DNA of 64,000 nt from HT1-32 sp040219025. GTDB taxonomy: Bacteria > Pseudomonadota > Alphaproteobacteria > Rhodospirillales > HT1-32. The DNA lies in NCBI GenBank assembly GCA_040219025.1, contig JAVJTE010000003.1, positions 1 through 64,000 of the forward strand, given 5' to 3'. Position 1 is the stretch's first letter, and each line of letters opens with the position of its first letter. A program made the translations under genes and the position numbers. The notes beneath the pieces are model-generated. The model was not told where the DNA came from and made no database searches. It was given only the letters and a program-made list of their open reading frames with translations. This document shows positions 18,639 through 27,115 of this stretch, one piece after another.

Positions 18639-19237
18639 TAGTGCCAGCAGAGCCGGGCGACGACGCTTCGCCAGGGTCGCCAGACCTCACCTATGGCCAG
18701 CATTTCCTTGCGTGCCGGGCGTTCTTCAAGACCCTTCAGCCGCTGCAGTCCGACAACAACCGCCAGATCATCGACCGGCCAGATATCCGGCCGGCGATGA
18801 GCAAACAGCAGATAAACCTCTGCGGTCCAGCGCCCGATCCCCTTGATGCGGGTCAGTTCTGCGATTGCGGCTTCATCCTCAAGATGTGCGATGCGCCGAA
18901 AGCTAAGCTGTTTTGCCAGCACAGCGGTGGCCAGTTCGCGCACATAGACAACCTTCTGCCGACTCATCCCGACCGCGCGCATTCCCGTATCATCCAGCGC
19001 CAGCATCGCCTGCGGATCAAGGCCGTCGGTCGCCGTCTCCAGCCGCCCGATAATGGCCCGGGCCGACGCCACCGAAACCTGTTGCGCGACAATTGCGCGC
19101 ACCAGCGTCGGAAAGCCCGCCGGTCGCGCCCGCATCGGGGGTACGCCGACAGCGGCATAGGCCCGGGCAATATCCGGATCCTGTGACGAAAGGTCAGCCA
19201 GCGCCTGTTGCATCACGGGTCGTGTCAGACGGATCAA
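18614..19237 (-). CDS. DNA-3-methyladenine glycosylase II (AlkA-like)
   Basis: This base-excision repair enzyme removes alkylated purines. The 207-residue protein has the helix-hairpin-helix LTRIKGIGRWTAEVYLLF and the catalytic aspartate in the WPVDDLAV stretch right after, as in the HhH-GPD superfamily AlkA branch. I chose a TTG start at 19237: GGAGG lies exactly 8 bases upstream, while the nearby ATG is out of frame and soon meets a stop. An ATG at 19213 is the alternative, eight residues shorter. It lacks the N-terminal beta domain of E. coli AlkA, like many alphaproteobacterial forms. Confidence 0.88.
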   Translation of the reverse strand: MIRLTRPVMQQALADLSSQDPDIARAYAAVGVPPMRARPAGFPTLVRAIVAQQVSVASARAIIGRLETATDGLDPQAMLALDDTGMRAVGMSRQKVVYVRELATAVLAKQLSFRRIAHLEDEAAIAELTRIKGIGRWTAEVYLLFAHRRPDIWPVDDLAVVVGLQRLKGLEERPARKEMLAIGEVWRPWRSVVARLCWHYYSSAPPA

Positions 19238-19300
19238 ATCATTAGCCTCCGGGGCGCAAAAGCCGTATCCAGAACAGGTGTTGGACGGAAAGTACGGATC

Positions 19301-20158
19301 ATGCAGCTCGCGACCTACAATATCCAGTTTGGCCTCGGCAAAGACGGTGAAATTGATATCGACCGCATCGCCAGAGAGCTGAATAATGCCGATATCATCG
19401 CCCTGCAGGAAGTGGAGCGGTTCTGGGACCGCTCTCTCAATCTGGATGAAGTGAAGGAAATCGCCGAGCTGTTTCCCGACCATTATTATGTCTACGGGCC
19501 GGGGATTGATCTGAATGCAGGCTATCGCAGCGCCCGCAGGGCGCTGGTCAGCCGGCGCAAGCAATTCGGCAATATGATCCTGAGCCGCTATCCGATTCTG
19601 TCATCACGCAATCACCTGCTGTATCACCGCGTCGAGGACCCGGCGAAACTGACAATCCAGCGCGCCGCAATCGAAGCCACGATCATGACCGAGCTGGGTG
19701 CCCTGCGTATCCTCTCGACCCATCTCTCCCACTCCTCTGCCGCCGACCGCGAACGCCAGATCCGTCAGTTGCAGCAACGGCTGGCCGACGGGGTTGCAGA
19801 ACGGGGTGTTCTGACCGGTGATCCCGGGGCCGGATACTGGAAACGTGATCCGCAGCCAGCCCCTTTCAGTGATCAGTACATCGTCATGGGTGATTTCAAC
19901 CTGACGCCGGGTTTTCCGGAATATCAGATGCTGACAGACAAGACATCGCGGGCACCGCTGGTCGACCTTGCCGTCGCTACCGGCCAGGACGGCCCGTCGG
20001 GCTGGACCTGCGAGGAGGAGGATGGCCGCAACCGGATTGATTACGTGTTTTGCAGCCCCGGCCTTGTTTCGCGTGTCACCTCCCTGCATGTCGATCACGC
20101 GGCGACCGGCTCTGATCATCAGCCGGTCTTTGCCACGCTGTCACTCCTGGCAAGCTGA
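19301..20158 (+). CDS. Endonuclease/exonuclease/phosphatase-family hydrolase
   Basis: The 285-residue protein has the EEP fold marks: TYNIQFG at the N-terminus, ALQEVERFW (metal-binding Glu), STHLSHSS, MGDFNLTPG (D and N of the active site), RIDYVFCS, and the final SDHQPV with the catalytic histidine. The family includes nucleases, sphingomyelinases and phosphodiesterases, and the substrate cannot be told. The ATG at 19301 is preceded by GGACGGAAA; an in-frame upstream start would overlap the divergent glycosylase gene. No signal peptide is visible, so it is probably cytosolic. Confidence 0.88.
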   Translation: MQLATYNIQFGLGKDGEIDIDRIARELNNADIIALQEVERFWDRSLNLDEVKEIAELFPDHYYVYGPGIDLNAGYRSARRALVSRRKQFGNMILSRYPILSSRNHLLYHRVEDPAKLTIQRAAIEATIMTELGALRILSTHLSHSSAADRERQIRQLQQRLADGVAERGVLTGDPGAGYWKRDPQPAPFSDQYIVMGDFNLTPGFPEYQMLTDKTSRAPLVDLAVATGQDGPSGWTCEEEDGRNRIDYVFCSPGLVSRVTSLHVDHAATGSDHQPVFATLSLLAS

Positions 20159-20176
20159 CAACCGGCCCGCCGGGCG

Positions 20177-20929
20177 ATGATCAGCGAATTTGTCGACAGC
20201 CTGCGCTGCCACTGTCCCCGCCGGTTCCGCCGGTTCGGTTTTCACCGGGAACTGGCGGCAATCCATGCCCGGCGACAGCGCTGCAAGACAGCCTGGCAGC
20301 CACATGAACAGAACTGTCACCAGGTCATAGCTGACCACGCACCGGGCGGTGATGTGGCCTTGCTGACCGGGGCCGGGCTGTGCTTCGACCTGCCGGCAGA
20401 GACATTGCTGACCCGCTACCGGGAACTCTGGCTGGTGGATGTGGCCTTTCATGTCACGGTCCGGCGGCTGGCCCGCCGTAACCCCTCGATAAGACTGATA
20501 ACCGCTGATCTGACCGGCCTGCTGGCAACCGGTCTGCCGGACAATCTTGCAGAGATTCCGTCTGTCGACCTCTGGCTGGCGGAACCGCGTATTGATCTGG
20601 TCGTCTCTTCCAACCTGATGACACAACTGCCACTGCCCTTTCTCGACCGCCTGCCCCGCCTGACGGATCAGGCTGTTCTGAAAACCGCCCTCCATCAGGC
20701 GCATCTGGACTGGCTCCGGCAATTTCACTGTCAGACCGTCCTGATCACTGAAACCGGACTTCGCCACAGGACCCTGCCGTCAACGGAATGGGAACAGCGC
20801 CCGTCGCCAGTACCCGGACTAACCACCCCTCCGCAACGGAGCTGGACCTGGCAGATTGCCCCGGCGGGCGAGATATCCAGGACAACAGAGGTGGAACTGA
20901 CGGTCGGCGCCTGGGTGATGGCTACCTGA
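20177..20929 (+). CDS. Conserved-looking hypothetical protein with a methyltransferase-like core
   Basis: I do not recognise this 250-residue protein. Residues about 55-115 (GGDVALLTGAGLCFDLP, then ELWLVDVAFH and IRLITADLTGL) look like the first strands of a Rossmann SAM-dependent methyltransferase, with a G-x-G-like loop and an acidic residue at the end of strand 2. The N-terminus is Arg/Cys/His-rich and has no known motif. It lies 18 bases after the EEP gene and 58 bases before the GNAT gene, so all three may be co-transcribed. Methyltransferase activity is not established. Confidence 0.65.
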   Translation: MISEFVDSLRCHCPRRFRRFGFHRELAAIHARRQRCKTAWQPHEQNCHQVIADHAPGGDVALLTGAGLCFDLPAETLLTRYRELWLVDVAFHVTVRRLARRNPSIRLITADLTGLLATGLPDNLAEIPSVDLWLAEPRIDLVVSSNLMTQLPLPFLDRLPRLTDQAVLKTALHQAHLDWLRQFHCQTVLITETGLRHRTLPSTEWEQRPSPVPGLTTPPQRSWTWQIAPAGEISRTTEVELTVGAWVMAT

Positions 20930-20987
20930 CGCTTGCCCGAACCGGCGTCACGGGTTACCACCCGCCCCTTTTCTGAGGAGCCGCCTG

Positions 20988-21551
20988 ATGACCCCGCCGG
21001 TACTGAACACCAGCCGCCTCCGGCTGGAGCCGCTGACAGAACAGCACTTCCCGGCCTTTGCCGCCGTCCTGAAGGATCGGGAAACCATGTCCTATTATCC
21101 CCACCCGTTCGACGATATAGCGGTCAAAGGCTGGATTTCACGCAATCTGGATTTCTGGCGCCAGCACAGCTATGGCCGCTTTGCCGTCATACGCCAATCT
21201 GACAACCAGTTGCTCGGTGATGCCGGGTTGATGCGCCTGACGGTCAACGAGCAGGAGGTCAATGACATCGGCTGGGTCATACACCGGGACCACTGGGGGT
21301 CGGGCTACGCGTCAGAGGCCGCAGCAGCGGTTCGCGATGATGCCTTTGACCGCCTGTCACTCGACGCCCTTCATGCAAACATGCCGGTTGACCACCCGGC
21401 ATCGCGCAAGGTCGCGGAGCATATCGGCATGGTCGAGATCATGCGCTTCAGCAATCCGAAGAACCGAAATATCGAGACCCATCTGCTGGAACTGACCCTC
21501 TCCCGGTACCGGGAGATGACCAGGGGTCAGCCGACCAGTGCCGCCAGATAA
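20988..21551 (+). CDS. GNAT acetyltransferase, RimJ/RimL-like
   Basis: The 187-residue protein opens with LNTSRLRLEPLTEQHFPAF and continues with IGWVIHRDHWGSGYASEAAAAV, the acetyl-CoA-binding block of RimJ/RimL-type N-acetyltransferases, then HPASRKVAEHIGMV, where the Asn of the usual N-x2-S is replaced. A GAGGAG sequence precedes the ATG. The family acetylates ribosomal protein N-termini or small amines; the substrate here is unknown. It ends convergently with the monooxygenase gene, overlapping it by 25 bases. Confidence 0.87.
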   Translation: MTPPVLNTSRLRLEPLTEQHFPAFAAVLKDRETMSYYPHPFDDIAVKGWISRNLDFWRQHSYGRFAVIRQSDNQLLGDAGLMRLTVNEQEVNDIGWVIHRDHWGSGYASEAAAAVRDDAFDRLSLDALHANMPVDHPASRKVAEHIGMVEIMRFSNPKNRNIETHLLELTLSRYREMTRGQPTSAAR

Positions 21552-23203
21552 TCCGGCGGCAGAACACCTCGAACCCGGTCAAGCAGGGGTGATACCTCCG
21601 CCGGGATGGCGTCCCCCCTCCAGGCGACATGTCCGTCGGGCCGGACAAGCACATATCTGCTCTGATAGACGGCGGCCATATCCGGATTACTGATTTCAAC
21701 CACATCAATCTGCATGCCTGTCTGTCCCGCCACCGACAGCAGGTTGTCGGAAGCGGATGCATCCCCGTCAAGACAGAGCAATGTCCAGTCCCGGCCAAAC
21801 AGATCCAGTGAGCTGCGGCCATCCGGCAGCCAGACATGGGGCGCACGTGCACCCGGACGGGCCGACGGCACAACCACGGCCGGGTCATCCGGCGGCTCCG
21901 GCGTGCCGTCTGCGACGACGATCGGAGACGCTGAATAGCGGTAACCCATATGCGTGCCCGCACTGTGGAACTGCCGGCTGAGCCAGCGTATCCGGTCGGA
22001 CAAAACAGCCCGCTGCCAGTCACCGTGCGGGCCTTCCGCTTCGATATCCGCCGGTGTTTCCTCCATCACCATATCGATCTTGTCAGAGTTGTTCGCCGAT
22101 ATCGTGCTGTTGCGGACCGCAATCGGCTTTCGTTCAGCCTCGTATGACTCAAGCAGCCAGTCTCCGCCCCAGCCATCAATCACGGCAGCCAGTTTCCAGC
22201 CGAGATCCACAGCATCACCAATCCCCGTGTTCATGCCGACGCCCCCGGTCGGGGAAAACAGATGCGCCGCATCACCCGCCAGAAACACATTGCCGTGCCG
22301 CCATTTCGCCGCCACCGACTGATGGTGATGCCAGTGAGTTGTGTGCAGCAGCTCAAAATCGAACGGCTGGCCAACCGCGCGATGCAGGATAGCGGTCGGA
22401 TCCAGCGCCTCGGTCTCCTTTGCCGGATCAAGGAAATAGTACTGGTAGTTCCACAGCTCCTTGCCATCGATTGCCGTGAACACGCCAAAACTGTCGCTGG
22501 TGAATATGAAGTAGAGATTGGCAACGCCAAGGTCATGCGCCTTCAGGAAATCCGGCGAGCGAAAGAAGAAGCTGACATTTGCCCGCATCGCACCCCGGCC
22601 CAGCATCGGGACGGCCAGTTTCTTGCGGATACGGCTGGTACCACCGTCACAGGCAACCATATAGCGTGACCGGACTGTTTCCTGCCGGCCGTCGGATATC
22701 CGTTCAATACGGGCAGAGACGCCATCATCCCCGTTGTCTTCCCAGTCGACCAGCTGCCAGCCATGCCGGAGTTCAATGCTATCGAGGGCCTGTACCCGCC
22801 GGATCAATACCGGTTCCAGGGCCTGCTGCCCGATCTGTGTCTTGGCAAACGCCGACCAGTTGAGTTCCGGGAAGCGCTGACGCCCGGCCGGATCACGGGA
22901 CCGGACGACGCCGATGGAGGGAGAGACAAAGCGCGAGAACAGATGGCCGTTGAGCCGGGTCGAAAAGGTGATGAAATAATCGAGATCCGGCGGCATGGCG
23001 GCGTCGAAGACATCACCATCAATCCCCCAGCGCCGGAACAGTTCCATTGAGCGCGCGCCCACCAGGGTCGCCTTTGGATGAGCTGTCGGTTCAGTACGGC
23101 GTTCAACCACCATCGCCGGAATGTTGCGCCAGCCAAGCTCTGCCGCCAGCGAAAGACCAACCGGACCACCACCGACAATCAGCACCGGCAGATCAGCCGT
23201 CAC
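21527..23203 (-). CDS. FAD-dependent aromatic-type monooxygenase
   Basis: The 558-residue protein belongs to the class A flavin monooxygenases (PheA/TfdB/MhpA group), which hydroxylate aromatic rings with NAD(P)H. Visible marks are LIVGGGPVGLSLAAELG at the N-terminus (FAD ADP site), the D-G motif in YMVACDGGTSRIRK, and GDAAHLFSPTGGVGMNTGIGD (second FAD site). A thioredoxin-like C-terminal domain (about 440-555) is present. Its GTG start overlaps the isomerase stop by four bases (GTGA). With the isomerase it probably forms one catabolic operon; the true substrate is not evident. Confidence 0.88.
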   Translation of the reverse strand: MTADLPVLIVGGGPVGLSLAAELGWRNIPAMVVERRTEPTAHPKATLVGARSMELFRRWGIDGDVFDAAMPPDLDYFITFSTRLNGHLFSRFVSPSIGVVRSRDPAGRQRFPELNWSAFAKTQIGQQALEPVLIRRVQALDSIELRHGWQLVDWEDNGDDGVSARIERISDGRQETVRSRYMVACDGGTSRIRKKLAVPMLGRGAMRANVSFFFRSPDFLKAHDLGVANLYFIFTSDSFGVFTAIDGKELWNYQYYFLDPAKETEALDPTAILHRAVGQPFDFELLHTTHWHHHQSVAAKWRHGNVFLAGDAAHLFSPTGGVGMNTGIGDAVDLGWKLAAVIDGWGGDWLLESYEAERKPIAVRNSTISANNSDKIDMVMEETPADIEAEGPHGDWQRAVLSDRIRWLSRQFHSAGTHMGYRYSASPIVVADGTPEPPDDPAVVVPSARPGARAPHVWLPDGRSSLDLFGRDWTLLCLDGDASASDNLLSVAGQTGMQIDVVEISNPDMAAVYQSRYVLVRPDGHVAWRGDAIPAEVSPLLDRVRGVLPPDYLAALVG

Positions 23204-23976
23204 AGATTAATTTCCGTTGCCGGATAATCTCGCGACAGCCGTTCGCGCCAGCCGCCTGCTCCGGCAAGCCAGTCTGAATAGGAGAGATTGCCGCCATTCC
23301 AGCCAATCCGGTTCAGGAGAAGCCAGCCCAGGGTGAAGTTCGACGACAACACCGGAATATCACCGGCATCACAAAGTGCCGCGATGGCAGCAAGGCTCGG
23401 CATGCCGGTGCCGGAGATAACTACGGCATCATAGCCTTTCTCCGGCAACCGCCGGGCGGCCTCATAACCCGCAATCCCGGGCTGCGCATAGATCGCGTGA
23501 TAACCTTCGACAGGCCGGGTCTTCTCAACGGCGGTAACTTCGTAACCGGCCCGGGTCCAGTGTGCCCGGGCGGCATCCGTCAGCCAGTCGGAATAGGGAC
23601 TGACCAGTGCAATCCGGCGGGCTCCCACATGGCGGAGTGCGGCGTCTATTGCCGTCGCAGTCGACAGGACCGGTGCGCCGCGGGCAGCCGTCACCCGGTC
23701 AAAGATGGACTTGTCCTCCTCCGGCTCGATCAGATAGGAAGATCCGGTGCATCCGACACCAATCGCCGACAGCGGGGCGTTTTCAAAGCGGTCCAGGGTC
23801 GAGTCCAGATCCCGGAAATAGGCGATCAGGCGGTCACGCATGCTTTCGGCATTACTGGTCATCCTGGCCACCGCAATCCCCAGCGACGGGGGCAGCAGAA
23901 CGCGAAGCTCCGCCTCCACATTGCAGTTTGCCTGCGGGGTTACCACACCAATCAGACCATCAGCTGCGTAATCCAT
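23200..23976 (-). CDS. Maleate isomerase / Asp-Glu racemase-superfamily protein
   Basis: The 258-residue cytosolic protein resembles maleate cis-trans isomerases and arylmalonate decarboxylases: GVVTPQANCNVEAEL near the N-terminus and the first catalytic cysteine C76 in GVGCTGSSYL. The second active-site position, where maleate isomerase has a cysteine near residue 190, reads SGTGMPS, so it has only one of the two. It may therefore be a decarboxylase or lyase rather than an isomerase. The start is the ATG at 23976, with GGGAG 8 bases upstream; an earlier frame start at 24009 is less likely. It is first in the operon with the monooxygenase. Confidence 0.82.
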   Translation of the reverse strand: MDYAADGLIGVVTPQANCNVEAELRVLLPPSLGIAVARMTSNAESMRDRLIAYFRDLDSTLDRFENAPLSAIGVGCTGSSYLIEPEEDKSIFDRVTAARGAPVLSTATAIDAALRHVGARRIALVSPYSDWLTDAARAHWTRAGYEVTAVEKTRPVEGYHAIYAQPGIAGYEAARRLPEKGYDAVVISGTGMPSLAAIAALCDAGDIPVLSSNFTLGWLLLNRIGWNGGNLSYSDWLAGAGGWRERLSRDYPATEINL

Positions 23977-24009
23977 CTCGCCATCTCCCTGCCAGCATTC
24001 TATAGTCAT

Positions 24010-24031
24010 ATTGACATACCTTTATGTCAAT
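24010..24031. promoter_or_regulatory. Perfect inverted repeat (operator) between the divergent catabolic operons
   Basis: ATTGACATA (24010-24018) and TATGTCAAT (24023-24031) are perfect inverted copies separated by CCTT. Each arm contains TTGACA, so the site can act as the -35 element in both directions: toward the isomerase (start 23976) and toward dctP (start 24141). The -10 regions are weak. The pattern suits a dimeric regulator such as a GntR-type protein, whose gene is not in the window. Confidence 0.7.
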
Positions 24032-24140
24032 ACTAGCGTTCCCGGACTGAACGCTGCTATGCTATCCGGACTGGGGCATGACCGGGCGACAAGACCCGCA
24101 TGAACAGCGTCGCATCAACAGGGATCCCGAGGAGAGGTAA

Positions 24141-25148
24141 ATGAAACTCAACGTATTGTTTGGTGCCGTTATCGGCGCGTCATTGCTGGCCGGCGGCGCA
24201 TCTGCCGAGCCTGTTACAATCAAGGTGGCAACCTTCGTCCCCGAGCAGAGTGTCGGTGTATCGAAGGTCATCAAACCGTGGATGGAAGCCGTTCAGGCGG
24301 AAGCCGGCGACAAGGTCAACATGCAGGCTTTCTGGGGCGGCTCACTCGGCAAGGATCCGTTCAAGCAGTATGAACTGGTCAAGAACGGTGTTGCCGACGT
24401 GACCTGGGTTCTGCCGGGCTACACCGCCGGCCAGTTCCCCGAGCTTCAGATCATGGAGCTGCCGTTCTTTGCAGAAACCGCCCGCGAGGCATCAATCGCC
24501 GGCTGGGATCTCTATCAGCAGGGGCTGCTGAACGGCTTTGAGGACACCCACCTCATCGGTCACTTTGCGTCCGAGCCGAACTCGATCTTCACAAAGGGTG
24601 CGATCACCTCGCTGGATGATCTGAAGAACAAGAAGATGCGCAGTGTCGGCCCGCTGCATGCAGAATGGGCGACAGCCATCGGTGCATCGCCGGAAACCAT
24701 CGCCTCAACCAAGATGAACGAGGCCTTCAACCGCGGCATTCTGGATGCTGCCATCCAGGGCTGGACCGGCATGCAGACCTTCAAGACCATCAAGCTGGTC
24801 GATCATGTGCATGAGGTGCCGATTGGCGTCATTCCCTTCCTGCTGCTGATGAACAAGACGACCTGGGAAAAGCTGCCGGCTGACGTTCAGGCGATCTTCA
24901 TGAAGCATGGCGGACTGGCCATGGCCAATGCCGGTGGTCAGGCCTATGCCGATATCGGTGAGTCGATCCGCCAGGAAGTCCTCAAGGAAGGTCGGGTTAC
25001 CTTTGTACCCGTAACCCCTGAACTCGACAAAAAGTACCGGGCTGACGCTGCGCCGATTCACAAATCGTGGATTGCCGCCACCCCGAACGGGCAGACCGTC
25101 TATGACGCAATGATGAAGTCAATCGCTGCAACCCGCGGCAAAAGCTGA
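24141..25148 (+). CDS. dctP: TRAP transporter substrate-binding protein (DctP type)
   Basis: The 335-residue periplasmic protein has a signal peptide ending GGASAEP (about residue 23) and a TRAP DctP fold: TIKVATFVPEQS, the LELPFF-like IMELPFFAETARE, and the domain with GWTGMQTFKTIKLVDHVHEVP. It delivers an organic acid or similar substrate to DctQM; the ligand-binding arginine region is near LKNKKMRSVGP (about 150-165). GAGGAGAGG precedes the ATG. It is the first gene of a complete P-Q-M operon and lies across the palindrome from catabolic genes. Confidence 0.95.
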   Translation: MKLNVLFGAVIGASLLAGGASAEPVTIKVATFVPEQSVGVSKVIKPWMEAVQAEAGDKVNMQAFWGGSLGKDPFKQYELVKNGVADVTWVLPGYTAGQFPELQIMELPFFAETAREASIAGWDLYQQGLLNGFEDTHLIGHFASEPNSIFTKGAITSLDDLKNKKMRSVGPLHAEWATAIGASPETIASTKMNEAFNRGILDAAIQGWTGMQTFKTIKLVDHVHEVPIGVIPFLLLMNKTTWEKLPADVQAIFMKHGGLAMANAGGQAYADIGESIRQEVLKEGRVTFVPVTPELDKKYRADAAPIHKSWIAATPNGQTVYDAMMKSIAATRGKS

Positions 25149-25172
25149 CAGTTACCTGCTGACTGCCGATAT

Positions 25173-25200
25173 CCGGGATGCGCCGGTCCGCGCATCCCGG
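25173..25200 (+). repeat. Perfect 11-bp hairpin between dctP and dctQ
   Basis: CCGGGATGCGC (25173-25183) and GCGCATCCCGG (25190-25200) pair perfectly around a CGGTCC loop. No U-tract follows. Such an intercistronic hairpin would stabilise the upstream mRNA or cause partial termination, giving more binding protein than membrane subunits. Confidence 0.75.
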
Positions 25201-25231
25201 TTCCCTCTGAACATCCTCTTTGCAGGACCCG

Positions 25232-25780
25232 ATGCAACGCACCCAGTACCGCCTAGACCGGTTCACCCGCCATGTGGCAACACTCGGCTTCAGCGGACTG
25301 GTTGTGATCGCCTTCCTGACGATGATCGATGCGACCGGACGATGGCTCAACGGCCCCCGGATCCCCGGTTTCGGGGATATTGGCGAGCTGGTCTATCCCA
25401 TTGTTATCGCCACCTGCTTTCCGGCCGGCCTGCTGCAGGGACATAACATTACCATCCGCTTTCTCGGCAAGGCTGCCGGGCCGCGCATCCAGTCATGGCT
25501 GGAATTGCTCGGTTCAACGGCCGTGCTGATTTTCTTCAGCCTGCTGGTCTGGCAGTTCGTTCTGCTGACGATGGATCTGCAGGCCAATAACCGCACCACC
25601 GGAACCGTCCAGATACCCGTGGCGGCCTGGTGGTGGATCACAACCGTCATCATGGCAATCTGTATCCCGGTTCAGGGATGGGTGGTGGCCAACCGGGCCT
25701 GGTCCGCCATTACCGGACAGGCATCGGTGGTGCCCGAGCAGATGACTTCCGAAGTCGCGATGAATCCGGACGAGGCCTGA
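25232..25780 (+). CDS. dctQ: TRAP transporter small membrane subunit (DctQ type)
   Basis: The 182-residue protein has the four helices of the small TRAP subunit (about 20-40, 52-72, 92-115, 132-155) with the usual GDIGELVYPIVIATCFP and a W-x-I-T helix near the end. The ATG at 25232 has AGGA upstream; a TTG 12 bases earlier is in frame but less likely. Its stop is 3 bases before dctM. The protein forms the membrane complex with DctM. Confidence 0.9.
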   Translation: MQRTQYRLDRFTRHVATLGFSGLVVIAFLTMIDATGRWLNGPRIPGFGDIGELVYPIVIATCFPAGLLQGHNITIRFLGKAAGPRIQSWLELLGSTAVLIFFSLLVWQFVLLTMDLQANNRTTGTVQIPVAAWWWITTVIMAICIPVQGWVVANRAWSAITGQASVVPEQMTSEVAMNPDEA

Positions 25781-25783
25781 GCC

Positions 25784-27091
25784 ATGGACCCCATACTGAC
25801 CGGCTTTATTGGCCTCGGGGCCATGTTCCTGATGATCATCCTGCATATCCCCATCGGCATCGCCATGGGCCTGACCGGGCTGGTCGGTGTCGCGACAATC
25901 ATCGGCTGGGGACCGGCGGTCAGCCTGCTGGGAACCGAGCCTTCCAGCGCCATCGCCAATGAGGGGCTGGCCGTGCTTGCCCTGTTCCTGCTGATGGGTG
26001 CGTTCGCCGGAGCCGGGGGGCTGTCTGCCGACATTTACCGAATGGCCTATTCCCTTGTCGGCCACTGGCGCGGCGGCCTCTGTATGGCAACCGTCGGTGG
26101 CTGTGCCGGGTTTGGTGCGGTCTGCGGATCATCGGTCGCGACCACCGCAACCATGGCCCGGATTGCCCTGCCGGAAATGCTCAGCCGCGGATACAGGCCA
26201 ACCCTGGCCAGCGGCGTGATCGCTGCCGGGGGTACGCTCGGCATGCTGATACCCCCCTCCGTCGTCATGATCCTGTACGGCATCCTGACCGAACAGTTCG
26301 TCATCGCGCTGTTTGCTGCCGCCATCATTCCCGGTCTGCTGACCGTCGGCTTCTATTTCGCAACCATCGCCATCTATGTGCGGATCAGCCCCGATGCCGG
26401 TCCTGCCGGCCCCCGCGTTCCCTGGGCAGAGCGGCTGCATATCGTCGGTGAGTCATGGCGGGTCATCGTGCTGGCGATTGTCGTATCCGGCGGCATCTAC
26501 AGCGGCGTCTTCACCGTGACCGAGGCTGCCGCTGTCGGGGCCAGCCTGGCCTTCATCTTCACGGCACTGCGCTGCAAGATGAACCGGCGCAGCTTCCTCA
26601 ACTGCCTCGGCGAAACGGCGGCGAATACCGGCCTGATCTTTACCATCATCATCGGTGCATCGATCTTCAGCTATTTCGTCACGCTGTCACAGCTTCCCGG
26701 CGCACTGGTTCACAATATCGAAGCGCTGAACCTGCATCCGCTGGTGGTTATCCTGCTGCTGCAGATCATGTATCTGATCCTCGGCAGCATTTTTGATACG
26801 GTCGCCGCGATGGTCATCACCCTGCCCTTCGTCTATCCGCTGGTTGTCGGTATGGGGTTCGACCCGATCTGGTGGGGTGTCGTCAATGTGATGGTCATGG
26901 AAATCGGCATGATCACACCGCCCATCGGCATCAACGTTTTCGTGCTGCATGGCATGGCCAAGGACCTGCCGCTGAAAACCATCTTCACCGGCATTACCCC
27001 CTTCTTTATCGCTGACATCTGCCGCCTCGCCGTGGTGACGCTGTTTCCGTCACTGGCACTCTGGCTGCCAGCCTACTGGAACCTGATCTGA
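25784..27091 (+). CDS. dctM: TRAP transporter large permease (DctM type)
   Basis: The 435-residue protein has about 12 helices and the DctM family signatures (FLLMGAFAGAGGLSADIYR, GGCAGFGAVCGSSVATTATM and GGTLGMLIPPSVVMILYG). It is the sodium-coupled translocation subunit of the TRAP system. The gene is complete and ends convergently against the GMC oxidoreductase gene, 24 bases away, with no clear terminator. Confidence 0.95.
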   Translation: MDPILTGFIGLGAMFLMIILHIPIGIAMGLTGLVGVATIIGWGPAVSLLGTEPSSAIANEGLAVLALFLLMGAFAGAGGLSADIYRMAYSLVGHWRGGLCMATVGGCAGFGAVCGSSVATTATMARIALPEMLSRGYRPTLASGVIAAGGTLGMLIPPSVVMILYGILTEQFVIALFAAAIIPGLLTVGFYFATIAIYVRISPDAGPAGPRVPWAERLHIVGESWRVIVLAIVVSGGIYSGVFTVTEAAAVGASLAFIFTALRCKMNRRSFLNCLGETAANTGLIFTIIIGASIFSYFVTLSQLPGALVHNIEALNLHPLVVILLLQIMYLILGSIFDTVAAMVITLPFVYPLVVGMGFDPIWWGVVNVMVMEIGMITPPIGINVFVLHGMAKDLPLKTIFTGITPFFIADICRLAVVTLFPSLALWLPAYWNLI

Positions 27092-27115
27092 CGGGCGGGC
27101 AGGAAATACCCGAAT

